NCBI GenBank assembly: GCA_950295325.1
Contig: OX485805.1
Location: forward strand, 12,186,501-12,250,500
Reading direction: 5' to 3'
DNA from: Polytrichum commune
Lineage: Eukaryota; Streptophyta; Polytrichopsida; Polytrichales; Polytrichaceae
Length of the DNA: 64,000 nt
A program made the position numbers and the translations under genes. Of the stretch, positions 14,201-20,911 are shown piece by piece (within the stretch, counting starts at the first letter, position 1; every line of letters starts with the position of its first letter). The notes beneath the pieces were generated by a model. It saw nothing but the letters and a program-made list of their open reading frames with translations. It made no database searches and was not told the origin of the DNA.

Positions 14201-17200
14201 GGGTAATGTTGTCAAGCTTGAACATCCTTCCAAATCAATCTCTGTCAAAGAAGTAAGGTTTCCAAGTCCCTCGGGTAATGTTGTCAAGCTTGAACATCCT
14301 TCCAAATCAATCTCCGTCAAAGAAGTGAGGTTTCCAAGTCCCTCGGGTAATGTTGTCAAGCTTGAACAACCTTCCAAATCAATCTCCGTCAAAGAAGTGA
14401 GGTTTCCAAGTCCGTGGGGAAATGTTGTCAACCTTGAACATCCCCCCAAATCTGTCTCCGTCAAAGAAGTGAGGTTTCCAAGTCCCTTGGGTAATGTTGT
14501 CAAGATTGAACATGCCCCCAAATCAATCACTGTCATAGAAGTGAGGTTTCCAAGTCCCTCGGGTAATGTTGTCAAGCTTGAACATCGCCGCAAATGAATC
14601 TCCGTCAAAGAAGTGAGGTTTCCAAGTCCCTCGGGTAATGTTGTCAAGCTTGAACATCCCCCCAAATCAATCTCCGTCAAAGAAATGAGGTTTCCAAGTC
14701 CCTCGGGTAATGTTGTCAACCTTAAACAATGACACAAATTAAGCTTTTTCAAAGAAGTCAAGTTTACAAGTCCCTCGGGTAATGTTGTCAACCTCCAACA
14801 ATCACGCAAATTAAGCTCTGTCAAAGAAGTCAGGTTTCCAAGTCCCTCGGGTAATGTTGTCAAGCCCCAACAATCACACAAATTAAGCTTCGTTAAAGAA
14901 GTGAGGTTTCCAAGTCCCTCGGATAATGTTGTCAAGCTTGAACATGCCCCCAAATCAATCACCGTCAAAGAAGTGAGGTTTCCAAGTTCCTCGGGTAATG
15001 TTGTCAAGCTTGAACATCGCCGCAAATGAATCTCCGTCAAAGAAGTGAGGTTTCCAAGTCCCTCGGGTAATGTTGTCAAGCTTGAACATCCTTCCAAATC
15101 AATCTCCGTCAAAGAAGTGAGGTTTCCAAGTCCCTCGGGTAATGTTGTCAAACTCCAATAATTACGCAAATTAAGCTTCGTTAAAGAAGTGAGGTTTCCA
15201 AGTCCCACGGGTAATGTTGTCAACCTTGAACATCCTTCCAAATCAATCTCTGTCAAAGAAGTGAGGTTTCCAAGTCCCTCGGGTAATGTTGTCAAGCTTG
15301 AACATCCTTCCAAATCAATCTCTGTCAAAGAAGTAAGGTTTCCAAGTCCCTCGGGTAATGTTGTCAAGCTTGAACATCCTTCCAAATCAATCTCCGTCAA
15401 AGAAGTGAGGTTTCCAAGTCCCTCGGGTAATGTTGTCAAGCTTGAACAACCTTCCAAATCAATCTCCGTCAAAGAAGTGAGGTTTCCAAGTCCGTGGGGA
15501 AATGTTGTCAACCTTGAACATCCCCCCAAATCTGTCTCCGTCAAAGAAGTGAGGTTTCCAAGTCCCTTGGGTAATGTTGTCAAGATTGAACATGCCCCCA
15601 AATCAATCACTGTCATAGAAGTGAGGTTTCCAAGTCCCTCGGGTAATGTTGTCAAGCTTGAACAATGTCGCAAATCAAGCTTTCTCAAAGAAGTGAGGTT
15701 TCCAAGTCCCTCGGGTAATGTTGTCAAGCTTAAACAATTACGCAAATTAAGCTTTGTCAAAGAAGTCAGGTTTCCAAGTCCCTCGGGTAATGTTGTCAAA
15801 CGCCAACAACCACGCAAATTAAACTTCCTCAAAGAAGTGAGGTTTCCAAGTCCATTGGGTAATGTTGTCAAGCTTGAACATCCCCCCAAATCTATCTCCG
15901 TCAAAGAAATGAGGTTTCCAAGTCCCTCGGGTAATGTTGTCAATCTTGAACAATGACACAAATTAAGCTTTGTCAAAGAAGTCAAGTTTCCAACTCCCTC
16001 GGGTAATGTTGTCAATCTTGAACAATGACACAAATTAAGCTTTGTCAAAGAAGTCAAGTTTCCAACTCCCTCGGGTAATGTTGTCAAGCGCCAAAAATGA
16101 CACAAATTAAGCTTCGTTAAAGAAGTGAGGTTTCCAAGTCCCTTGGGTAATGTTGTCAAGATTGAACATCCCCCCAAATCAATCTCCGTCAAAGAAGTGA
16201 GGTTTACAAATCCCTCGGGTAATGTTGTCAAGCTTGAACATGCCCCCAAATCAATCACTGTCAAAGAAGTGAGGTTTCCAAGTCCCTCGGGTAATGTTGT
16301 CAAGCTTAAACAATTATGCAAATTGACCTTTGTCAAAGAAGTCAGGTTTCCAAGTCCCTGGGGTAATGTTGTCAAAAGCCAACAATCACGCAAATTAAAC
16401 TTCCTCAAAGAAGTGAGGTTTCCAAGTCCAATTGGTAATGTTGTCAAGCTTGAACATCCCCCCAAATCAATCTCCGTCAAAGAAGTGAGGTTTCCAAGTC
16501 CCTCGGGTAATGTTGTCAAGCTTGAACATCGCCGCAAATGAATCTGCGTCAAAGAAGTGAGGTTTCCAAGTCCCTCGGGCAATGTTGTCAAGCTTGAACA
16601 TCCTTCCAAATCAATCTCCGTCAAAGAAGTGAGGTTTCCAAGTCCCTCGGGTAATGTTGTCAAGCTTGAACATCCTTCCAAATCAATCTCCGTCAAAGAA
16701 GTGAGGTTTCCAAGTCCCTCGGGTAATGTTGTCAAGCTTGAACATCCTTCCAAATCAATCTCCGTCAAAGAAGTGAGGTTTCCAAGTCCCTCGGGTAATG
16801 TTGTCAAGCTTGAACATCCTTCCAAATCAATCTCCGTCAAAGAAGTGAGGTTTCCAAGTCCCTTGGGTAATGTTGTCAAGCTTGAACATCCCCACAAATC
16901 AATATCCGTCAAAGAAGTGAGGTTTCCAAGACCGTGGGGAAATGATGTCAACCTTGAACATCCCCCCAAATCAGTCTCCGTCAAAGAAGTGAGGTTTCCA
17001 AGTCCCTCGGATAATGTTGTCAAGCTTGAACATCCTTCCAAATCAATCACTGTCAAAGAAGTGAGGTTTCCAAGTCCCTCAGGTAGTGTTGTTAAGCTTG
17101 AACATCGCCGCAAATGAATCTCCTTCAAGGAAGTGAGGTTTCCAAGTCCCTCGGGTAATGTTGTCAAGCTTGAACATCCCTCCAAATCAATCTCCGTCAA

Positions 17201-20200
17201 AGAAGTGAGGTTTCCAAGTCCCTCGGGTAATGTTGTCAAGCTCCAATAATTACGCAAATTAAGCTTCGTTAAAGAAGTGAGGTTTCCAAGTCCCTCGGGT
17301 AATGTTGTCAACCTTAAACAATGACACAAATTAAGCTTTGTCAAAGAAGTCAAGTTTACAAGTCCCTCGGGTAATGTTGTCAACCTCCAACAATCACGCA
17401 AATTAAGCTCTGTCAAAGAAGTCAGGTTTCCAAGTCCCTCGGGTAATGTTGTCAAGCCCCAACAATCACACAAATTAAGCTTCGTTAAAGAAGTGAGGTT
17501 TCCAAGTCCCTCGGATAATGTTGTCAAGCTTGAACATGCCCCCAAATCAATCACCGTCAAAGAAGTGAGGTTTCCAAGTTCCTCGGGTAATGTTGTCAAG
17601 CTTGAACATCGCCGCAAATGAATCTCCGTCAAAGAAGTGAGGTTTCCAAGTCCCTCGGGTAATGTTGTCAAGCTTGAACATCCCCCCAAATCAATCTCCG
17701 TCAAAGAAATGAGGTTTCCAAGTCCCTCGGGTAATGTTGTCAACCTTAAACAATGACACAAATTAAGCTTTGTCAAAGAAGTCAAGTTTACAAGTCCCTC
17801 GGGTAATGTTGTCAACCTCCAACAATCACGCAAATTAAGCTCTGTCAAAGAAGTCAGGTTTCCAAGTCCCTCGGGTAATGTTGTCAAGCCCCAACAATCA
17901 CACAAATTAAGCTTCGTTAAAGAAGTGAGGTTTCCAAGTCCCTCGGATAATGTTGTCAAGCTTGAACATGCCCCCAAATCAATCACCGTCAAAGAAGTGA
18001 GGTTTCCAAGTTCCTCGGGTAATGTTGTCAAGCTTGAACATCGCCGCAAATGAATCTCCGTCAAAGAAGTGAGGTTTCCAAGTCCCTCGGGTAATGTTGT
18101 CAAGCTTGAACATCCTTCCAAATCAATCTCCGTCAAAGAAGTGAGGTTTCCAAGTCCCTCGGGTAATGTTGTCAAACTCCAATAATTACGCAAATTAAGC
18201 TTCGTTAAAGAAGTGAGGTTTCCAAGTCCCACGGGTAATGTTGTCAACCTTGAACATCCTTCCAAATCAATCTCTGTCAAAGAAGTGAGGTTTCCAAGTC
18301 CCTCGGGTAATGTTGTCAAGCTTGAACATCCTTCCAAATCAATCTCTGTCAAAGAAGTAAGGTTTCCAAGTCCCTCGGGTAATGTTGTCAAGCTTGAACA
18401 TCCTTCCAAATCAATCTCCGTCAAAGAAGTGAGGTTTCCAAGTCCCTCGGGTAATGTTGTCAAGCTTGAACAACCTTCCAAATCAATCTCCGTCAAAGAA
18501 GTGAGGTTTCCAAGTCCGTGGGGAAATGTTGTCAACCTTGAACATCCCCCCAAATCTGTCTCCGTCAAAGAAGTGAGGTTTCCAAGTCCCTCGGGTAATG
18601 TTGTCAAGCTTGAACATGCCCCCAAATCAATCACGGTCATAGAAGTGAGGTTTCCAAGTCCCTCGGGTAATGTTGTCAAGCTTGAACAATGTCGCAAATC
18701 AAGCTTTCTTAAAGAAGTGAGGTTTCCGAGTCCCTCGGGTAATGTTGTCAAGCTTAAACAATTACGCAAATTAAGCTTTGTCAAAGAAGTAAGGTTTCCA
18801 AGTCCCTCGGGTAATGTTGTCAAACGCCAACAACCACACAAATTAAACTTCCTCAAAGAAGTGAGGTTTCCAAGTCCCTTGGGTAATGTTGTCAAGCTCC
18901 AACATCCCTCCAAATCAATCTCCGTCAAAGAAGTGAGGTTTCCAAATGCCTTGGGTAATGTTGTCAAGCTTGAACATCGCCGCAAATGAATCTCCGTCAA
19001 AGAAGTGAGGTTTCCAAGTCCCTCGGGTAATGTTGTCAAGCTTGAACATCCCTCCAAATCAATCTCCGTCAAAGAAGTGAGGTTTCCAAGTCCCTCGGGT
19101 AATGTTGTCAAGCTTGAACATCCCTCCAAATCAATCTCCGTCAAAGAAGTGAGGTCTCCAAGTCCGTCGGGTAATGTTGTCAAGCTCCAATAATTACGCA
19201 AATTATGATTCGTTAAAGAAGTGAGGTTTCCAAGTCCCTCGAGTAATGTTGTCAAGCTCCAATAATCAAGCAAATTAAGCTTCGTTAAAGAAGTGAGGTT
19301 TCCAAGTCCCTCGGGTAATGTTGTCAAGCTTGAACATCCTTCCAAATCAATCTCCGTCAAAGAAGTGAGGTTTCCAAGTCCCTCGGGTAATGTTGCCAAG
19401 CTTGAACATCTTTCCAAATCAATCTCCGTCAAAGAAGTGATGTTTCCAAGTCCCTCGGGTAATGTTGTCAAGCTTGAACATCCTTCCAAATCAATCTCCG
19501 TCAAAGAAGTGAGGTTTCCAAGTCCCTCGGGTAATGTTGTCAAGCTTGAACATCCCTCCAAATCAATCTCCGTCAAAGAAGTGAGGTTTCTAAGTCCCCG
19601 AGGTAATGTTGTCAAACTCCAACAATCACGCAAATCAATCTCCGTCAAAGAAATGAGGTTTTCAAGTCCCTCGGGTAATGTTGTCAACCTCCAACAATCA
19701 CGCAAATTCAAATTTGTCAAAGAAGTGAGGTTTCCAAGCCCCTCGGGTAATGTTGTCAAGCTTGAACAATATCGCAAATCAAGCTTTGTCAAAGAAGTGA
19801 GGTTTCCAAGTCCCTTGGGTAATGTTGTCAAACTTGAACATCCCCCCAAATCAATCTTCGTTAAAGAAGTGAGGTTTCCAAGTCGCTTGGGTAATGTTGT
19901 CAACGTTGAACATCGCCGCAAAGGAATCTCTGTCAAAGAAGTGAGGTTTCGAACTCCCTCAGGTAATATTGTCAAGCTTGAACAATGTCGCAAATCAAGC
20001 TTTGTCAAAGAAGTTAGGTTTCCCAGTCCCTCGGGTAATGTTGTCAAGCCCCAACAATCACACAAATTAAGCTTCGTTAAAGAAGTGAGGTTTCCAAGTC
20101 GCTTGGGTAATGTTGTCAAGCTTGAACATGCCCCCAAATCAATCACCGTCAAAGAAGTGAGGTTTCCAAGTTCCTCGGGTAATGTTGTCAAGCTTGAACA

Positions 20201-20911
20201 ATGTCGCAAATCAAGCTTTGTCAAAGATGTGAGGTTTCCAAGTCCCTTGGGTAATGTTGTCAAGCTTGAACATCCCCACAAATCAATCTCCGTCAAAGAA
20301 GTGAGGTTTCCAAGTCCCTTGGGTAATGTTGTCAAACTCGAACATCGCCGCAAATGAATCTCCGCCAAGGAAGTGAGGTTTCCAAGTCCCTTGGGTAATG
20401 TTGTCAAGCGCCAACAATCACTCAAATTAAGCTTCGTTAAAGAAGTGAGGTTTCCAAGTCCCTCGGGTAATGTTGTCAAGCTTAAACATCCCCATAAACC
20501 AATCTCCGTCAAAGAAGTGAGGTTTCCAAGTCCCTCGGGTAATGTTTTCGACCTCCAACACCTAGTGAAATTTAAGTGTGTCAAGGAAGTCAAGTTTCCA
20601 AGTCCGTCATCCAATGCTTCAATGTTTACGAATCCCTCTATATCAAAGCTTTTCAAAGAATGCAATTCCCACAATTCCTTAGGAAATTGTTGAAAGTTTC
20701 CATTTATGAAAATGGCCTTCAATTGACATAAATGTTGTTGGTTGTTTGAATGAGGATCTTTGAATAGTTGGAAGTTGGTTGATGTATTGTTGGTATCATC
20801 TTGAATTGCCAATAGTCGAAGATTGCTTAGATCCAAGTCTAAACAATAGTTTTGACCTTGTAAATGGCTCTGCAATCTTTTATACAATATACCTTCAACT
20901 TTCTTGGTGCC
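5258..20911 (-). CDS. PNL exon 3: single 15.6-kb exon of about 213 leucine-rich repeats
   Basis: 5217 codons open without interruption, ending TAA at 5260-5258. The exon opens with GTKKVEGILYKRL, a capping region and one 22-residue LRR. It continues with 24-residue repeats of the type LTTLPEGLGNLTSLTEI. Measured between the first and last GNLTSL anchors the distance is 5064 residues, exactly 211 x 24, so no repeat has gained or lost a residue. Variable positions fall mainly after the anchor (TEIDLEGCSS, TKLNLRNYWS, TEIHLRRCSS, TVIDLGACSS, RKFNLRGCWR), as expected for the exposed face of an LRR solenoid. A ~40-residue non-repeat tail (MIPQEEVMAPGYVEVYG) closes the protein. The codon three before the first ATG-like residue is part of the exon, because the exon starts at a splice site. 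Confidence 0.92.
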   Translation of the reverse strand, partial: GTKKVEGILYKRLQSHLQGQNYCLDLDLSNLRLLAIQDDTNNTSTNFQLFKDPHSNNQQHLCQLKAIFINGNFQQFPKELWELHSLKSFDIEGFVNIEALDDGLGNLTSLTHLNFTRCWRSKTLPEGLGNLTSLTEIGLWGCLSLTTLPEGLGNLTSLTKLNLSDCWRLTTLPKGLGNLTSLAEIHLRRCSSLTTLPKGLGNLTSLTEIDLWGCSSLTTLPKGLGNLTSLTKLDLRHCSSLTTLPEELGNLTSLTVIDLGACSSLTTLPKRLGNLTSLTKLNLCDCWGLTTLPEGLGNLTSLTKLDLRHCSSLTILPEGVRNLTSLTEIPLRRCSTLTTLPKRLGNLTSLTKIDLGGCSSLTTLPKGLGNLTSLTKLDLRYCSSLTTLPEGLGNLTSLTNLNLRDCWRLTTLPEGLENLISLTEIDLRDCWSLTTLPRGLRNLTSLTEIDLEGCSSLTTLPEGLGNLTSLTEIDLEGCSSLTTLPEGLGNITSLTEIDLERCSSLATLPEGLGNLTSLTEIDLEGCSSLTTLPEGLGNLTSLTKLNLLDYWSLTTLLEGLGNLTSLTNHNLRNYWSLTTLPDGLGDLTSLTEIDLEGCSSLTTLPEGLGNLTSLTEIDLEGCSSLTTLPEGLGNLTSLTEIHLRRCSSLTTLPKAFGNLTSLTEIDLEGCWSLTTLPKGLGNLTSLRKFNLCGCWRLTTLPEGLGNLTSLTKLNLRNCLSLTTLPEGLGNLTSLRKLDLRHCSSLTTLPEGLGNLTSMTVIDLGACSSLTTLPEGLGNLTSLTETDLGGCSRLTTFPHGLGNLTSLTEIDLEGCSSLTTLPEGLGNLTSLTEIDLEGCSSLTTLPEGLGNLTSLTEIDLEGCSSLTTLPEGLGNLTSLTEIDLEGCSRLTTLPVGLGNLTSLTKLNLRNYWSLTTLPEGLGNLTSLTEIDLEGCSSLTTLPEGLGNLTSLTEIHLRRCSSLTTLPEELGNLTSLTVIDLGACSSLTTLSEGLGNLTSLTKLNLCDCWGLTTLPEGLGNLTSLTELNLRDCWRLTTLPEGLVNLTSLTKLNLCHCLRLTTLPEGLGNLISLTEIDLGGCSSLTTLPEGLGNLTSLTEIHLRRCSSLTTLPEELGNLTSLTVIDLGACSSLTTLSEGLGNLTSLTKLNLCDCWGLTTLPEGLGNLTSLTELNLRDCWRLTTLPEGLVNLTSLTKLNLCHCLRLTTLPEGLGNLTSLTKLNLRNYWSLTTLPEGLGNLTSLTEIDLEGCSSLTTLPEGLGNLTSLKEIHLRRCSSLTTLPEGLGNLTSLTVIDLEGCSSLTTLSEGLGNLTSLTETDLGGCSRLTSFPHGLGNLTSLTDIDLWGCSSLTTLPKGLGNLTSLTEIDLEGCSSLTTLPEGLGNLTSLTEIDLEGCSSLTTLPEGLGNLTSLTEIDLEGCSSLTTLPEGLGNLTSLTEIDLEGCSSLTTLPEGLGNLTSLTQIHLRRCSSLTTLPEGLGNLTSLTEIDLGGCSSLTTLPIGLGNLTSLRKFNLRDCWLLTTLPQGLGNLTSLTKVNLHNCLSLTTLPEGLGNLTSLTVIDLGACSSLTTLPEGFVNLTSLTEIDLGGCSILTTLPKGLGNLTSLTKLNLCHFWRLTTLPEGVGNLTSLTKLNLCHCSRLTTLPEGVGNLTSLTKLNLCHCSRLTTLPEGLGNLISLTEIDLGGCSSLTTLPNGLGNLTSLRKFNLRGCWRLTTLPEGLGNLTSLTKLNLRNCLSLTTLPEGLGNLTSLRKLDLRHCSSLTTLPEGLGNLTSMTVIDLGACSILTTLPKGLGNLTSLTETDLGGCSRLTTFPHGLGNLTSLTEIDLEGCSSLTTLPEGLGNLTSLTEIDLEGCSSLTTLPEGLGNLTSLTEIDLEGCSSLTTLPEGLGNLTSLTEIDLEGCSRLTTLPVGLGNLTSLTKLNLRNYWSLTTLPEGLGNLTSLTEIDLEGCSSLTTLPEGLGNLTSLTEIHLRRCSSLTTLPEELGNLTSLTVIDLGACSSLTTLSEGLGNLTSLTKLNLCDCWGLTTLPEGLGNLTSLTELNLRDCWRLTTLPEGLVNLTSLKKLNLCHCLRLTTLPEGLGNLISLTEIDLGGCSSLTTLPEGLGNLTSLTEIHLRRCSSLTTLPEGLGNLTSMTVIDLGACSILTTLPKGLGNLTSLTETDLGGCSRLTTFPHGLGNLTSLTEIDLEGCSSLTTLPEGLGNLTSLTEIDLEGCSSLTTLPEGLGNLTSLTEIDLEGCSSLTTLPEGLGNLTSLTEIDLEGCSRLTTLPVGLGNLTSLTKLNLRNYWSLTTLPEGLGNLTSLTEIDLEGCSSLTTLPEGLGNLTSLTEIHLRRCSSLTTLPEELGNLTSLTVIDLGACSSLTTLSEGLGNLTSLTKLNLCDCWGLTTLPEGLGNLTSLTELNLRDCWRLTTLPEGLVNLTSLKKLNLCHCLRLTTLPEGLGNLISLTEIDLGGCSSLTTLPEGLGNLTSLTEIHLRRCSSLTTLPEELGNLTSLTVIDLGACSSLTTLSEGLGNLTSLTKLNLCDCWGLTTLPEGLGNLTSLTELNLRDCWRLTTLPEGLVNLTSLTKLNLCHCLRLTTLPEGLGNLTSLTKLNLRNYWSLTTLPEGLGNLTSLTEIDLEGCSSLTTLPEGLGNLTSLKEIHLRRCSSLTTLPEGLGNLTSLTVIDLEGCSSLTTLSEGLGNLTSLTETDLGGCSRLTSFPHGLGNLTSLTDIDLWGCSSLTTLPKGLGNLTSLTEIDLEGCSSLTTLPEGLGNLTSLTEIDLEGCSSLTTLPEGLGNLTSLTEIDLEGCSSLTTLPEGLGNLTSLTEIDLEGCSSLTTLPEGLGNLTSLTQIHLRRCSSLTTLPEGLGNLTSLTEIDLGGCSSLTTLPIGLGNLTSLRKFNLRDCWLLTTLPQGLGNLTSLTKVNLHNCLSLTTLPEGLGNLTSLTVIDLGACSSLTTLPEGFVNLTSLTEIDLGGCSILTTLPKGLGNLTSLTKLNLCHFWRLTTLPEGVGNLTSLTKLNLCHCSRLTTLPEGVGNLTSLTKLNLCHCSRLTTLPEGLGNLISLTEIDLGGCSSLTTLPNGLGNLTSLRKFNLRGCWRLTTLPEGLGNLTSLTKLNLRNCLSLTTLPEGLGNLTSLRKLDLRHCSSLTTLPEGLGNLTSMTVIDLGACSSLTTLPKGLGNLTSLTETDLGGCSRLTTFPHGLGNLTSLTEIDLEGCSSLTTLPEGLGNLTSLTEIDLEGCSSLTTLPEGLGNLTSLTEIDLEGCSRLTTLPVGLGNLTSLTKLNLRNYWSLTTLPEGLGNLTSLTEIDLEGCSSLTTLPEGLGNLTSLTEIHLRRCSSLTTLPEELGNLTSLTVIDLGACSSLTTLSEGLGNLTSLTKLNLCDCWGLTTLPEGLGNLTSLTELNLRDCWRLTTLPEGLVNLTSLTKLNLCHCLRLTTLPEGLGNLTSLTKLNLRNYWSLTTLPEGLGNLTSLTEIDLEGCSSLTTLPEGLGNLTSLKEIHLRRCSSLTTLPEGLGNLTSLTVIDLEGCSSLTTLSEGLGNLTSLTETDLGGCSRLTSFPHGLGNLTSLTDIDLWGCSSLTTLPKGLGNLTSLTEIDLEGCSSLTTLPEGLGNLTSLTEIDLEGCSSLTTLPEGLGNLTSLTEIDLGGCSSLTTLPEGLGNLTSLTEIDLEGCSSLTTLPEGLGNLTSLTQIHLRRCSSLTTLPEGLGNLTSLTEIDLGGCSSLTTLPIGLGNLTSLRKFNLRDCWLLTTLPQGLGNLTSLTKVNLHNCLSLTTLPEGLGNLTSLTVIDLGACSSLTTLPEGFVNLTSLTEIDLGGCSILTTLPKGLGNLTSLTKLNLCHFWRLTTLPEGVGNLTSLTKLNLCHCSRLTTLPEGVGNLTSLTKLNLCHCSRLTTLPEGLGNLISLTEIDLGGCSSLTTLPNGLGNLTSLRKFNLRGCWRLTTLPEGLGNLTSLTKLNLRNCLSLTTLPEGLGNLTSLRKLDLRHCSSLTTLPEGLGNLTSMTVIDLGACSSLTTLPKGLGNLTSLTETDLGGCSRLTTFPHGLGNLTSLTEIDLEGCSSLTTLPEGLGNLTSLTEIDLEGCSSLTTLPEGLGNLTSLTEIDLEGCSRLTTLPVGLGNLTSLTKLNLRNYWSLTTLPEGLGNLTSLTEIDLEGCSSLTTLPEGLGNLTSLTEIHLRRCSSLTTLPEELGNLTSLTVIDLGGCSSLTTLSEGLGNLTSLTETDLGGCSRLTSFPHGLGNLTSLTDIDLWGCSSLTTLPKGLGNLTSLTEIDLEGCSSLTTLPEGLGNLTSLTEIDLEGCSSLTTLPEGLGNLTSLTEIDLEGCSSLTTLPEGLGNLTSLTEIDLEGCSSLTTLPEGLGNLTSLTQIHLRRCSSLTTLPEGLGNLTSLTEIDLGGCSSLTTLPIGLGNLTSLRKFNLRDCWLLTTLPQGLGNLTSLTKVNLHNCLSLTTLPEGLGNLTSLTVIDLGACSSLTTLPEGFVNLTSLTEIDLGGCSSLTTLPNGLGNLTSLRKFNLRGCWRLTTLPEGLGNLTSLTKLNLRNCLSLTTLPEGLGNLTSLRKLDLRHCSSLTTLPEGLGNLTSMTVIDLGACSSLTTLPKGLGNLTSLTKLNLCCCWGLTTLPEGLGNLTSLTELNLRDCWKLTILPEGLGNLTSLTKLNLCHCSRLRTLPEGLGNLISLTEIDLGGCSSLTTIPKGLGNLTSLTDIDLCDCWNLTTLPRGLGNLTSLTEIDLGGCSSLSTLPEGLGNLTSLTEIDLRRCSRLTTLPKGLGNLTSLTEIDLEGCSSWATLPKGLGNLTSLTEIDLEGCSRLTTLPEGLGNLTSLTKLNLRNYWSLTTLREGLGNLTSLTKLNLRNYWSLTTLPEGLGNLTSLTEIDLEGCSSLTTLPEGLGNLTSLTQIHLRRCSSLTTLPEGLGNLTSLMEIDLRDCWRLTTLPEGLGNLISLTGIDLEGCSRLTTLPEGLRNLTSLTNLNLRNCLSLTILPEGLGNLTSLTKLNLRNCSSLTILPEGLGNLTSLTKLNLRNCSSLTILPEGLGNLTSLKELELRDCLSLTTLPEGLGNLISLTEIDLGGCWSLTTLPEGLENLTSLTEIDLGGCWSLTTLPEGLGNLTSLTEIDLGGCSSLTTLPEGLGNLTSLTEIDLEGCSSLTTLPQGLGNLTSLTEIDLEGCSSLTTLPQGLGNLTSLTKLNLRNYWSLTTLPEGLGNLTSLTEIDLVISRALNNQRPTLNTMIPQEEVMAPGYVEVYGPSSPRQ

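Noticed and set aside
8000..20000. CRISPR-like array because of regular direct repeats
   Set aside because: The repeat is a 72-bp coding unit with no unique spacers, in plant-type genomic DNA.
5469..20693. Long plus-strand open frames through the LRR array (up to 354 codons of a repeat containing VRFPSPSGNVVKLEH)
   Set aside because: They are the antisense of a 72-bp repeat, so any stop-free frame is copied along the array. They are broken by stops at repeat variants, lack proper starts, and lie opposite a clearly conserved LRR exon.
5258..20887. Treating the LRR frame as a separate gene starting at 20887
   Set aside because: The codon at 20887 is TTG, and the frame extends upstream to GTKKVEGI at a splice acceptor, in phase with the NB-ARC exon.
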